This document shows, in pieces, positions 1 through 12,278 of a DNA stretch of 64,000 bases. Under the pieces are notes generated by a model that ran no database searches, was not told the origin of the DNA, and saw only the letters and a list, made by a program, of their open reading frames with translations. The DNA lies in the NCBI GenBank assembly GCA_027625915.1, contig JANTQA010000057.1, forward strand, positions 6,262,001 to 6,326,000. Reading direction: 5' to 3'. Source of the stretch: Anaeramoeba flamelloides (Eukaryota > Metamonada > Anaeramoebidae). Numbering within the stretch: position 1 is the stretch's first letter; the number at the start of each line of letters is the position of its first letter. The position numbers were made by a program, and so were the translations under genes.

Positions 1-1189
1 CCTGTATTTGAATTTTTTGAATGGATATTAGAAGAAATAATTAACTTTTGGAAATTTCAAAATTGAAATCACATTTTGCGCATTTTTACTTTTTTTTCGA
101 CTTTTTTTTTTCAATTTTTACTTTTTTTTTTTCGATTTTTTTTTTTATTGTCAAGATCGATAGTCACTAGTTAAAAACTTGTTATTCAAATGTTAACGAT
201 AAAGTAAAAATGATTGTAGAGAAATAATTTAAATTTCTATTGGAATTTTATTTGATCTTCAATAGGAGATCAAAATGAACATTGTTGTTTTTCTCATTAG
301 ATGGTTTTCATTATTAATTTGAGTTTTGAAATTTTTAAGAAAATATATTGATTTATTAGTTTTATTTAAGGAGGATATCAACTATTCTTTGGTGTTTATT
401 ATAATTCTTATTTTTTATTTATTCTTCAAAGATCATTTATAAAAAATATTTGATATTTGAAAAAAATTTTTTTTTTTGGATTCCTCTTTGACTGAAACAA
501 AGTTTAGATACAAAAATAACTTTAGAAACTGGTTTAATGTATAACTTTTTCAAACCAAAATCTGAATTATTAAAATAGATTAAGTCAACTTATTTATCAA
601 AATAATTTGTTCATGTGAACATAAAAATTGTTTCTTTCAATTTCGATAATTATGAAACTTATTTGTTAAATGTTTTGAGGTTTTCGAAGAAAAAAAAAAA
701 CAAAGAAATTCTGTTTCAAAAAAAATTATTAATGAGTTATTCTAAATTCAAATTCATTTTTAGATGTTTCAAGTAATGTAATTTTTGGAATGCATTTTTT
801 TCACCAAATAATTAGCAAAATAGTTTGGGAGAACTTGAATCAAACATTTTCATTTCGTAATAGGAAAATAACAGCACTGTTGTTAAAAAAAAATCGTACA
901 GACTTGGTAAGCCCGTGGTGTAAATTAACAGCCGTGTTTTTTCTTTTTTCGAGAAAAGTCCGTTGCTCAAAATGATCAAAGAAATGGACAATATACAAGA
1001 AGTAAATCTGGATATTAGTTTCATAAAGTTTTATTATTAAAAAAGAAATTCTTGAAAAGATCAAATTGGAAAATTTTTCTCTCTTTCAAAAAAGAAAGTT
1101 AATTTACAGAGAAAATTTATATACATAAAAACAAAAAAAATTTAGAAAAATTTTGAACAAATTCAATTGATAATTTAAAATTTTCTCAA

Positions 1190-1320
1190 AATCTAAATGA
1201 ATTAACCTTCAAAATTGATTTGACCTTATGGACATTTTTTTTGATAGGAAATTGATTAGATACTAACTTGGAACAAGAAAAGAAAAAAGGTACGGATTTA
1301 ATTTGAAATATGAGTTTTAT
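1190..1320. repeat. Dispersed repeat, copy 1 of 2
   Basis: The core TTAACCTTCAAAATTGATTT, a TTGGAACAAG stretch about 70 bp later and the A-rich spacer all recur in the same order at the right edge of the window (63888-64000). It shows no coding potential and no clear terminal inverted repeat, so the family is unknown. Copy 2 runs off the window, so the full length cannot be judged. Confidence 0.45.
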
Positions 1321-1564
1321 GCTCTGAACCACAAATTTTTGACCTCTGTATTTGGAAAAAGAAAATCAAAAAAAAAATGCCTATTTTTCATTCACAAAAC
1401 AATAAGTTATTTAACTATTGTCCCAAAATAAACAAAATATTTCTCGATTTTTTTTTCTCTAATTTTAATTAGTTAATTAATAACCAGTGTTTGAATTTTT
1501 TAAGTTTATAATTTATTGTTAAGGGTTAAATATTAAAAAAAAAAAAAAAAAAAAAAAGCATTTA

Positions 1565-1745
1565 ATTTGGTAAAGAGAGGATTTTGAAGTGAATAACTTT
1601 GTGGCTTTAAATTAAAGGAATGTCTAGAAAATAGACACAGTCATTCGAAGTATTTGAAAACTTGTTTTAGTTTTTGAAATTTTTAAAGTTTTTGCAATAA
1701 ATTTTTCCAAAAACTTTAAAACTTTCCCCTGCACCCTGAAGGGGG
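1565..1745 (+). repeat. Dispersed repeat, copy 1 of 2 (partner at 51118-51310)
   Basis: A stretch starting AAAGAGAGGATTTTGAAGTG, followed by a CATTCGAAGT box and a GTTTTAGTTTT box, is matched in the same order and spacing at 51118-51310 inside the long TMEM181 intron. It is non-coding. The ends are not defined, so I cannot say whether it is a SINE, a MITE or part of a larger element. Confidence 0.5.
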
Positions 1746-1786
1746 CTACTTGTCAATATATTTCTGAGATTTCTATTGCAAAAAAA

Positions 1787-2392
1787 TTCTACTATTATTT
1801 TCCAATTAAAAAATGAAAATTTTTAGTTCATCTTCCAAAATATTTTTCTGGTTTATAAGTTGAAAGTAAAACCAAAGATCTTTACAATATCATTTAGAAA
1901 TGATATTTTTAGACAATAAATTAAACTTCCTGAGTTAACTCTAAGGCAAAATTTTTACTCTGCTAATTTGATTGAAGCAGTAATAATTGCTATTCATTTT
2001 GGAAATGGAAATAAAAATTTTCATTTATTAATTGGAAAATAAAAGAATAAAAACGTTTCAGTTTGTTTGTTTTTATTATTTTCAAATTTCAATTTTCAAT
2101 TTCCTGTTTCTTCCTCAAACATTTTATTACTGTTATTTTCCAATTAATAAATGAAAATTTTTCTTTTCAAGTTCCAAAATGTACATTAATTATTACTGTT
2201 ACAATCAAATTAACAGAGTAAAAATTTTGTCCTAGATTTCACTAAGGTGGTTTAATTAAATGTCTAAAAATATCATTTCTAAACGAGTTAGTTAATTATT
2301 TTAGGGTTTTCAACTAATTATTCACATATAAAAATATTTTGGAGAATTTGAATGAAAAATTTTCATTTTTTAATTGGAAAATAATAGTATTT
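1787..2392. repeat. Two MITE-like units in inverted orientation
   Basis: Two units of about 250-260 bp (1787-2043 and 2126-2392) are approximate reverse complements of each other, separated by about 80 bp. Each unit is itself bounded by inverted ends reading TTATTTTCCAATTAA then ATGAAAATTTTT. Shared internal boxes include CAGAGTAAAAATTTT and AAAAATATCATTT. This fits two insertions of one small DNA element, or one insertion duplicated in inverse. It lies just beyond the 3' end of the AttH-like gene. Confidence 0.65.
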
Positions 2393-2493
2393 TATTCTTT
2401 TATTAGATTGAGTTCTTTGATATGAGAAATCTCGAGATTTTTTTGCAAGTCTCCCATCCCTTCTCCCTTGTGGGTACACCTAACCAAGTACCA

Positions 2494-2578
2494 TCATTTT
2501 AGGAAAAATTTCTTGAAAAAACTTGGAAAATGAAAACACTGATATTCCACATGTGTTCTACAGAGATTGAACTAAAAG

Positions 2579-2611
<33 letters not shown>

Positions 2612-3243
2612 AGTGAAAATAAAATGTTTACTCTTTCAAGCGTCAAATCCCAAGTAATTTTTGTCGACTTATCAATATTTTGAGCAAACCAAACATGGCT
2701 ACTGTCATCAATTTCTCCTTTCAAGTGAATTACTGAGTCACTTATTGGTTCAAGTTTGAACTTGCCATTTGCTATTGAGACATTAAAATCGTTGTTTACT
2801 TTAAATTCGTCAAGTGGGTATTTTGAGATGAGTTGCCAATGTGGATCTTGACTGTTTCGATTCACCTCTCCAAAAAAGACATAACTTCCTTGGTTGGTCA
2901 TGTCATTGACGCACCTGGAATATGAATAGGCAAAGATATAGGTAGTTTCTTTCTCATAATCTTCAAGTGAGTAATACCACCACTGATAAAATGGACGAGT
3001 GCTGAGGTAGTCTTTGTTTCGGAACCGTTGCCTTTATATAAACAAAAAAAGTGGATAAGTATTTTTGAAATAATCCAAGCAGGTTTTTGGTTAAATGAAA
3101 AAGAAAAAAAATTAGATTAAAAAAGGTAGCAATTACCAAAATTGTGGTGGGTTCACAATACCATCGTCTCTAAAAAAGCCAGCTAAAGTGGGCTGAAATA
3201 AAAAGAAAGAAAAAACAAGAGCAATTAGGATTTTTTTATCCAT
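2494..3243 (-). CDS. Secreted AttH/CrtC-like (lipocalin-fold) protein, probably shortened
   Basis: Exons are 3137-3243 and 2632-3031; the join at W36 is phase-compatible (TG|G). A third exon, 2494-2571, is tentative: it follows a 26-nt poly-T tract and a CTTTTAG acceptor and reaches a stop after 25 codons. The start is ATG at 3243, because upstream codons in the open frame are non-ATG. Residues 1-21 (MDKKILIALVFSFF...A) look like a signal peptide. The PFYQWWYYSL motif, a beta-strand pattern and WDLTLER resemble the conserved tryptophans of AttH/CrtC/tocopherol-cyclase-like beta-barrels. That family assignment is from motif memory only. Relatives are usually about 300 aa or more, so this ~193-aa model is short. 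The 3' side is occupied by the inverted MITE pair, so the gene may have lost its C-terminal half. Confidence 0.5.
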
Positions 3244-3896
3244 TTTTTGAATATAAAATCGGGAAAAAATGATTTTCTTCTTCCATCTTTCTGGGATTGA
3301 AAAGACAAAAGTATGAAAAGGTGTTTGGTTTCCACCAAAATTCAACTTTGAAAATAATTTTGCGACTCGTTTTTCGAATATTTTTTCATGAAAATTATTT
3401 TTTTCCAAAATCTTTTTTAAACTTTTAATTCCTATTTCAGTACAACTCTTTAAAATTCGATCTTTTTTGACCCATTTCAAACACAACCATACGATTTGAA
3501 AGACAAACTAACTCTCAGTCGATTAGGAAATACAAAGAAATTCCCAGAAGGCATTTAAAATTTAAATGTTAAAGAATTTCCATTGATTATCATTTTTTTT
3601 TTAATTCGAAAATATTGTCCCTCTTTTAATAGTCTGATCTCACTCATGGTAAAATTACTACACCAACAAGAAATCTACCAAGTAAACAATAAAGATCACA
3701 GTTTTTAACTCGCCTTAATCATTTTCTTTGAGAGACATTAAAAAGGTTAATGAAGCGATAATTTTTCCCCATTTATTATTCAAAACTAATAAAAGGTTTC
3801 TGATAAAATTGTTTTTTGGGTGATTCCTTGAGGAGACTAAAGAAGGATTTGTGTCCATTAGGTACTAAAAAAAAATGCTTTCACCAAGAAAAATGA
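3244..3896. other. AT-rich spacer, no gene seen
   Basis: This is the upstream side of the AttH-like gene. The antisense open frame here is only an extension of exon 1 through its 5' leader. I see no repeat, RNA gene or recognisable promoter element. Confidence 0.5.
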
Positions 3897-5124
3897 TTTA
3901 AGGGACTCGTAACTCTTATTTATTTTTTTTCCCAAAGTTAATAGAGTAATTATTTACATAAGGATACAATTAAAGCCAATACGCAACTTCATTTGTAAAC
4001 TTTAGAGAAATGAATAATCATTTTTAAAAGATTTCATTTTTCCAATGAAATTTTCAGTCAAAAGATCCAGATCCTTTTTTGTTGGGGTTTTTGGATCAAA
4101 TCAGAAAAATAAAAATTTGCAAAAAAATTTAATTTTGAAGAAATATCACTTTTAGTAATTTCTGAGAGTCTTTATGAACAAGTAACATTATGGCTTTAAT
4201 ATTCTTTTAAAAATACAAGAAAAATAAATCAATTATTGTATCCTTGTAGATCTAATTAAATTTGAACATTTATTTTATTCTGATATATTAATTAAATTTT
4301 TTGAAATTTTAAAGACTTGTCAATATACTTTTTCAAATATTAAGAGTATTAAAAAGGAACTGTTTGTATTAAAATCAGGTATTTAGTAATATCTATTCTT
4401 TTTTTTTTATTAGAAATAATTTATTTGAATTTGTTTACTTTGTTTGAAAATCTTTAAAAAATTGAGAAATAATTAAAATTCTATTGATAAATTTAATCAT
4501 TGAGTTGTTAACGACTTACTGGAAAAAATAAGATTCAGTAATTAATTTGTAATTAAAAATAATCATATTAAAAATTTTTTCTTTTGATTAATATTTGAAT
4601 TTAACAGGTTTTAAAAAAGTAATTTTGAGAGAATTTTTAATTCATTTTTTTTGGTTCTTTTTCTCATATTTTTTTATTCAACAAAGAGAAAAAATTGATT
4701 TGAACTGTTCTTTGAATTAAATAAATTATATTTTTTTTCAAGTTTAAAATAATTGTTGTAATTTTTAGTAAATTAAGTTGATTTTTTAAACTGTGTTATT
4801 TTAAAACTTGTGGTTTTTATTTTTAAAGTCTCTTTTTGTTACACTCAACAAAGATAATAAGATTATTTTACTTCTTTCAAAGAAAATTATTTTTTTTAAA
4901 CAATTCATAAATAAAGTTGAATATTGAAATTTTTAAAAAATAGAAAAAATGTATCAGAATTTAAAAACAATAATTCATTTCTGAAAATTGTATTAAAAGT
5001 AAGTTTACTCGTTTAGTAATCAGATTTTTACTTCATTTTTCAATTTCAAGATGCGGTAATATTTTTTAGAATCTACTATTAAATTTACTTGATGATTTTT
5101 TTTTTAGTTTACTAGTCCCTTTAA
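3897..5124. mobile_element. Possible non-autonomous element with GGGACT ends
   Basis: The left end TTTAAGGGACTCGTAA is inverted at the right end, which reads as TTTAAAGGGACTAGTAA on the other strand, and both ends are flanked by TTTAA. The same terminal motif bounds the Mutator-like transposon at 42286-44259. The 1.2-kb interior has no open frame above about 60 codons. It may therefore be a deletion derivative mobilised in trans. The inverted ends are short (about 15 bp with mismatches), so chance is not excluded. Confidence 0.35.
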
Positions 5125-5289
5125 GAAGTATTTTCTCTTTATCATTTTTAAGGATGTAATCCTGACCTTGAATATGAATATAATTGATATTAGCTAGTGA
5201 ACACATTCATATGAAAACGAAATAACGGATTTTTTTCAGAAAAAGAAGCAAAACACAAAAAAATTCTGTTTAAGACATTTATGAATTAC

Positions 5290-5705
5290 CTTTGTGGAAA
5301 AAAAGTTCAACACTGTTTTTAATTTGGAACATTACTGAAAATTCAAAGTAAGATCAATGAAATAAACAATAAATAAATAAATTAGACAAAATGAAGTGTT
5401 CGCCACAATAACAGTTTTTTTGATACTATCTTTTGGTAGGGTTTTTCTTTGATTGATCAATTATTAAAAATTTGTTCAAAAAATTGTCTATTTTTGAGAT
5501 CTCCAAAACCACATAAATAATTTCGATAAATCAAAAAGTAGATTTAAATTGTATTTGTTGGGTTGACTGAAAATAATAGAGTATATTATTCTTTTAAGGT
5601 AATTTGTTTCTTATTTTTATTGATTTTACTTTTCCTTTTCAGTAATGTTCCCAATTAAAAACTATGTGTTTGGCTTTTTTTCCTGTTTCACTTTTATTCC
5701 AAAAC
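5290..5705. repeat. MITE, AAAAGTGAAACA-end family, copy 1
   Basis: The ends are inverted: GTTCAACAC...AATTGGAACATTACTGAAAA on the left and its complement on the right, ending in CCTGTTTCACTTTT. It matches the better preserved copy at 27945-28390 and a partial copy at 49890-50070. All three contain an internal TTTTTCTTTGATTGAT box or its complement. It is non-coding, and sits just 5' of the STRIP gene, so it may lie in that gene's promoter region. Confidence 0.6.
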
Positions 5706-5912
5706 GGTTTGAGTATTTGATGGAACATTTAGAAACCATAATTATCAGGCTGTGAGTATTTTTGAATTCAAATAATTCCATTTTTTCGAAACTCTGATCA
5801 TTTTTTAATTCTTTTTCTTTCTTGTAATTAAGAACAAAGATACTTTTCATTCAAATTTTTAAACTCTTTGAATAAAAAAAAAAAAAAAACACAAGCAAAA
5901 GCAAAAACAAAA

Positions 5913-8900
5913 ATGTCAAACGATACCTTTTCACTCCAAAGTTTGGAGGACTTTTTAAAAATGAAAAGAGCAGAAAAACAGAAGAAAGAAGTGGAAAAAA
6001 AAGAAAAATGGAAGGATTATAAATACACCGACTATGATTCCCTTCACCAAGAGATCTCTGATATTTTTTCGTTTGGAGAACAAAAGGAAATTCAAACAGT
6101 TTGTTCGAAAGCCTATTCAAAGCAAATGAAAACAATTTTTGGAGAGGTGCTTGAATGGAAAACAATGAAAAATGAACAAAAAACAGAAATCATTGAAATA
6201 CTGCTTGAAAATTTGGAATTGAAAGATTTCAAAAAACGTTTGCGTTCCATGTGCGCTCTTTTGTATATTTCTACGGGATTACCGAACGAGTTTACGGTGT
6301 TTGAAAAAAGAATCCAACAAATCATCAACAACAACAGATTAATAAACCAAAGCGATGCGCTGACGATCTTTATAAATTATTTAATAATGCTGTCTTATTC
6401 GGAATTGTCAGAGTATGTTATTAATTTAATATTCTTTCTTTTTGTCTGATTTCTTTTCTATTCTTTTTTTTTTGTCTTTTTTTGTTCTTGTTACGTTTTT
6501 TTTTATTTTAGGGTTTTTGTAAATGAGATCTCTGATTTTTTTTTTTTTTTCTTTTTGTTCCACAATTAATTTTTTCTCTTTGTTTTCTTTTTCGGAATTA
6601 ACAACAATTAATAAATTTTAAATAAAATTTTTTACAATGTGTACAACCACCGCCTTCATAGAGAACCATCAAAACACCAAATCGTCAAAGCAAATTTTGA
6701 CTTAAGATTAATTTTAAATTTGTTGCTAGTGTTGATCGAGATCAACAAAGACACGCCTGAGTTTACCAAAGAAATTACAGGGCAATTTGTTTTTGAAAAG
6801 AATTTCGTTTTTCTTCCTTTTAAATTAATTTCTGATGCTAACGATCATCCACAAAGAAAATACCCAATTAAAAAAATACTTTTATTGCTATGGAAATTAC
6901 TTTTATTCACTGGTGAATCGTTAAAATCAGAAAACACAAAAAACGATCCTATTTTTAAACTCAAAAGTTGCCAAAAAGATAAAGTTGGATTTGTTAAAAA
7001 GGTAGATGAAAAATATTCAAATTTTTTCCCTGATATAAAAAAAGGTATGAAATTATTTTTTCTTTGAATTTCTTGAATGGTAATCCATTTAACGTCAATA
7101 TTTATTATATATACTTTTGATAAAACTACTTCATTTGTTCTCATCAAGCTTTACTAATTTTAAAATTACAGTCTTATTTAAAACTTTTGTGCTTTAAGGT
7201 TCTAGCCACTTCCCAGTGAATTTGCTCCAAACTTAAAGAGTGACTTACCACTAAAAAAAAATTGAGAAATTGAACTTCTTAAAGTTGAAAGAATTCAAAC
7301 AAAAAAAAAATTAACAATAGCTCTCTGAATAAAATATGTAATATTAAAAAAAAAAAGAAATTCACATGGCTACATTGACAAAAGACGTAATTTAAAAAAA
7401 AATATTCAAAGTTTCTCAAAAATATTAAATTTCCTGGTTTTAAATTTGACAGCACTACAAGGAAAATTTAAATACCTAAAATTAAAGTTAGTCAAAACTA
7501 TACATTGGATTTCAGTTATACTTCTTTTATAAATTATTTTTTCAAAGTTATCATAATTTTATGTATTAAAAAAAGGATATCTATTAAACTCATGAAAATC
7601 TGAATACCCCTCTTTTCAAAAATACCGACTTTTGAAAAAAACACCTATTTTCAGGGTATTTTTTTATTGGAAAAAGTTGAAATGAATTAATTTTTGATTG
7701 AACATTAAGATTGAAAAAAGAATATATGTTTAAGCAATTTGCAGAAAACAACCGGGAACGTATATAAAAACTCAAACATGGAAAAAAATAAAATGATAAA
7801 AAATATTCCAAAAACAGATAAAAAATCAGATTTTCAATTTAATTGAGCAATATCTTTTGATTGAAATATTTTGTGCTATTTTCAAATTGAAAAATATGTT
7901 GCCTTTTAGACTATTAAAAAAATACTTGAAAATTATCTCTCTACTAAGTCAATTAAAAAATTCACAAATTTTACAATTAAAAATGAAAAAAATATTACTG
8001 AAAAATTTCATTTTTTTTTCAATTCCTATTAATATCTATTAAAGTTGTAAACCTCATTGAAAATTGTTATGTATAATAATGTTTATTATATGAGTGTATT
8101 TCAAAAATACAAAATTTAGAGATTTTTTTTTGAAAAAATTTTCCTTGTAGTGTTGTTTAGGATTTTTTCTTCTTGGTTTTAAAATATGTGCTTTAAAAGG
8201 AGATATATCTTATTTTGCTTCAAAAAAGAAAATATTTTTGTAAAATAGTGAGTCATCTGAAAATTTTAGAGAACTCCAAAAAAAATCAAAATTATAATAC
8301 CAAATACCATTTCAAAATAAAGAATTGTGAGTTTCTGAAAATTTTTGAAAATAAAAATATTCAAAACCTCACAATACCCACTTTTGAAGTGGTATTTCGT
8401 TTATTATTTTGAAGGGAGAAAATTAATTTCATCTGATAGCCGTTAGCTTTTCCAGAATTTAAAACAATAAAGTAAAATCTTTGATTTTTCTCTATTTTTT
8501 GAAATTCTGAAAAAGCGCCGTTAGTTTTTTTTTGGGTTTTCTGTTTATTTGGAAAATGAATAGATTCATTAACCTTTTTTTTAATTTTCTATTTATTTGT
8601 GAAGTGTTCTAAGTTTTTTTTACTTTAGAAATAAACAGAAAATTTATTAAAATTTTCCGTTTATTTCTAAAGTAAAAAAAACCTAACGAAAATCAATAAA
8701 CTTTATTAAAACACAAAATCTCAAAAAACCGACATTATGTTTTTTTTTTAAATAAGAAATTAAAAAAAACCTAGCGGCAATTGACTACACTCTATGGCAC
8801 TTCTCTAATTTCAAATTTTTGTTTTGAAATTTTCAATAAATAATAATAATTTTCTTGATCGTTTACTAATCATAAGACAAATCATTATTCTTTAATTTGA

Positions 8901-11900
8901 AGAATGGTAAAGATATTATTCTTATTATAATTGTTAATTTGAATTAATTCTTTAACCCAAATTTTTGGATTTTCTTTACATAATTTACAGTCGTTAAGTT
9001 TTTTTTAATTTAAGAAAGAAATCGAAAATTTATTAAAATTTTCTGTTTATTTCTTAAATAAAAAAAAGTCGTCATTAGCCTGTCCGGATTTCAAAAGAAA
9101 TGAGTAAAATCTTAGATTTTACTCAATTCTTTTAAATTCTGGAATAGCGCTGTTAGGTTTTCTTGAGTTTTCTGTTTATTTGGAAAATCGATAGATTTTC
9201 GTTAGGTTTTTTTGAGTTTTCTATTTATTTGGAAAATCAATAGATTTTCTTTAGGTTTTTTTTACTTTAGAAATAAAATAGAAAACCTCAAAAAAACCTA
9301 GAAAACTTTACAGATAAAATAGAAAACCTCAAGAAAACCTAGGCACTTGACCGCACTATACGACACGATCAAAAAGAAAAAGATCTATATCTTCAATAAT
9401 TACTAAACTAGAATGCTTTTGAATTAGTTGCAAGATTTTGTTTTTATTTTATTTTTATCATATAAACAAGAATATTTGTTGAGGTAATTTATGAATTTCC
9501 TTAATTTTAAAATGGAAACAGAACAAAATAATTATCATTTTTTCATTTCCAAAAACATTATTTTGAATTAATTGTTCATTTTTTTCACTATTTAAACAGC
9601 CTTGTATATATATTAAATCACTTTTATGATTAAAATCCATTGTTTCTCGAAACATACAAGACAAGATTATTTTACAATATGATAAATTGTATATTAGATT
9701 TTATTTCAATATTCAATAGAGTTTTGAATTTCTTTTCTTTTTTTAGGTTCTATTTTAAACTTTTTAATAAAATTTTTATTTAAAAATATTATTAATATTT
9801 TTACTCTTTCTTTGTAGAGTAACAATATCCCTTTTTAAAAATTCTCTTTACAGATTCTAATAGAATATTAAATATAAAGTTAATAATTTTGAGGTGAACT
9901 CTTTTTCTCCATTTTAATTAGTATTTTTTTTTTACAAATTGATTACACCGATATTTAGTTTAGACACTGTATTCTAACTTGAAATAAAAAAGTTTTTCTG
10001 AATATATTTGAACCTAAATTATTTTTCATGAATACTGATGAATGATTCTTTCTTCAGCCTTTAAGTTTTTAATAATTGATTGTTTTGACTTAATGCTATC
10101 TCTAAAGTATCAGGCTGATTATTTTTCAACCAAATATAAAAGCTTTTATAATTTTAGTTTATTTTAATAATTGGCTATATACAAATTAATAATTCAGTAA
10201 TTATTATTATTCTGTTAAATGATGATTGTTTTTGTATACATTACAATTTTTTTTGTCCGAATTTTGAAAATTATATATTTTGTCCTATTTGGAGATTGAT
10301 ATTAAAAGAAAAGTCCCAGTGTAAACAAAAAAAAATAAGAAAATCATCTTAAATTAAACATATTTGAGCTAACACAATTTTAATTTTGATCAGGATCAAA
10401 TTTAAAATCCTCTTACTTTTCCATTTTAGAAACTATTTATTCCAATAGCAAAGTTTTGATTGAATCCCGATAACAAATTCTTTTAATAGATTCTACTTTT
10501 GGAATTACCACATCAAACAAAAGATAACAAATCTTAATTAATTTTATAAAAGGCTTTTTAGTGAAAATAAGATGAAAAAACTTAAAGTTAAAATTTTCTA
10601 TTTTTTCAAACATAAAATAGTAATGTGAAAGGTTTAGAATCTTTTTTTGATCTCTTCTCAAATTATATGAGCTCTTCTTGTTGAAAATACAAATAAAACT
10701 TTCAACAAGAAATTTTAATTCACTTTTCAGAAAATTCAACAAAATTTCTTGATAAATTAACTCTGAATTCAGAGCATTACATTTGAAAATACATTAATAT
10801 CTACAAAACTTAGACCTTTATAAAACCCGAAGAAGTCAAAAAATAAATAAAAAATATATTTTTAAAAAAAAAATTTTTTTTATTATTATGCTTTTAAAAA
10901 TTAGCTTACATTTACAAACCAAAGTTTAAAACAAAAAAAAAACAAAATCTTTGAAAGATCTTAATTTTAAAAGTTTTAAAGAATTCAGGAATATTTTCAT
11001 TACTTTTTGAAAAAGCAAACCTGACAGAAATCACAGAAACCTAAATCTCAAATTTTGAAAACTTTTTGGATTTTTATTTCTGACCAGGAGTCGATTCAAA
11101 CAAATTGTTTTTTTACTAATTTTAAATCAGTAACCAAATTCGTGTATTCAACATGATAAAATTTGAAATTATTGAAAACTATAAAGTTTTAGTTTTGAAA
11201 ACTAAGTATTTTCTACTAAGAATTTTAATTGAGGTAAAATTTTAACTTTTTTAAAATTCATAAAATTCAAATTTCAGAACAAAAAATACTTGGTTGCTAA
11301 TAAGAAAAATCTTTTCAATTTAATTATTTTTTGGAAGATTAAAAAGATTTGAACTAAGTAAAAGAGATTAAAGTCTTTGGATATTTGAAAAAAAAAAAGA
11401 TATACTGAAAAAAAATAAATTTAAAATTAAAATTAAACCTCTCAGTGCATACACACACATACACAGATATATATATATATATATATACATTACATGATTT
11501 TTGGCAAAAAATAAAAAAAAAAAAAAAATTAATTTATTGAGAGAAAGCAGTAATTAAAGAAAATTTAAAAAAAATAAGAAAAAAAAAGAAGTAAAAGAAT
11601 TAAAATATCAATATAAAATTATAATAATATCATTTAAAAAAAAATAAATTTCAAATTAAACCTTTCAGAGCATACATATTTTTCTCTCAAAGTATTTAAC
11701 AGAAAGAATCCAAACGGTTTAAAAATGAATCATTAAATAAAAAAAAATTGAGCTTTTATTATTTTGAAAAGGACAAAAGTATTAAATAACAAAATTAAAA
11801 ATTTAAACTTTGAAAAAAAAAAAGACAAAATTTAATTATGTATATTATTTTTAATTACTGTGTTTTTATAACGAATCAATTATTTGTACTTATCAGGTTT

Positions 11901-12208
11901 TTTTTAGTTATCCAAATTTTATTATCGAAACTTTCATATTTATTAAATTTGTAGTAAAAAATTAAAATTTAATTTCAAAATTCCTCTTTAAAATTAAATA
12001 AAAAATGTCAAATAAAGTGTAGTATATCGAATATTGAATTTAAAAACAAATGAAAAATTTTACAATGTTTAAAATATTGAATGTCTATATTTTTTTCATA
12101 TTATTATTTTTTATGATTATCGAAATCTTTTAAAATCATTTTTTTTTTTTTTGTTAAAACGACTATTAATTTAAAAACCAATTTCCTTTTTAAACTTATT
12201 ATTATTTT

Positions 12209-12278
<70 letters not shown>

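Noticed and set aside
790-1064. Overlapping short frames on both strands near the left edge
   Set aside because: AT-rich random open frames without motifs or splice context.
2430-2500. GGGATGGGAGACTTGC on the minus strand resembles box C of 5S rRNA
   Set aside because: No box A or intermediate element lies at the right spacing and no 120-nt 5S fold is visible; treated as chance or a very decayed piece.
10437-10742. 101-codon minus-strand open frame inside the STRIP intron
   Set aside because: No recognised motif, no ATG context or splice partners, and composition like the surrounding intron; it could be a decayed element piece.
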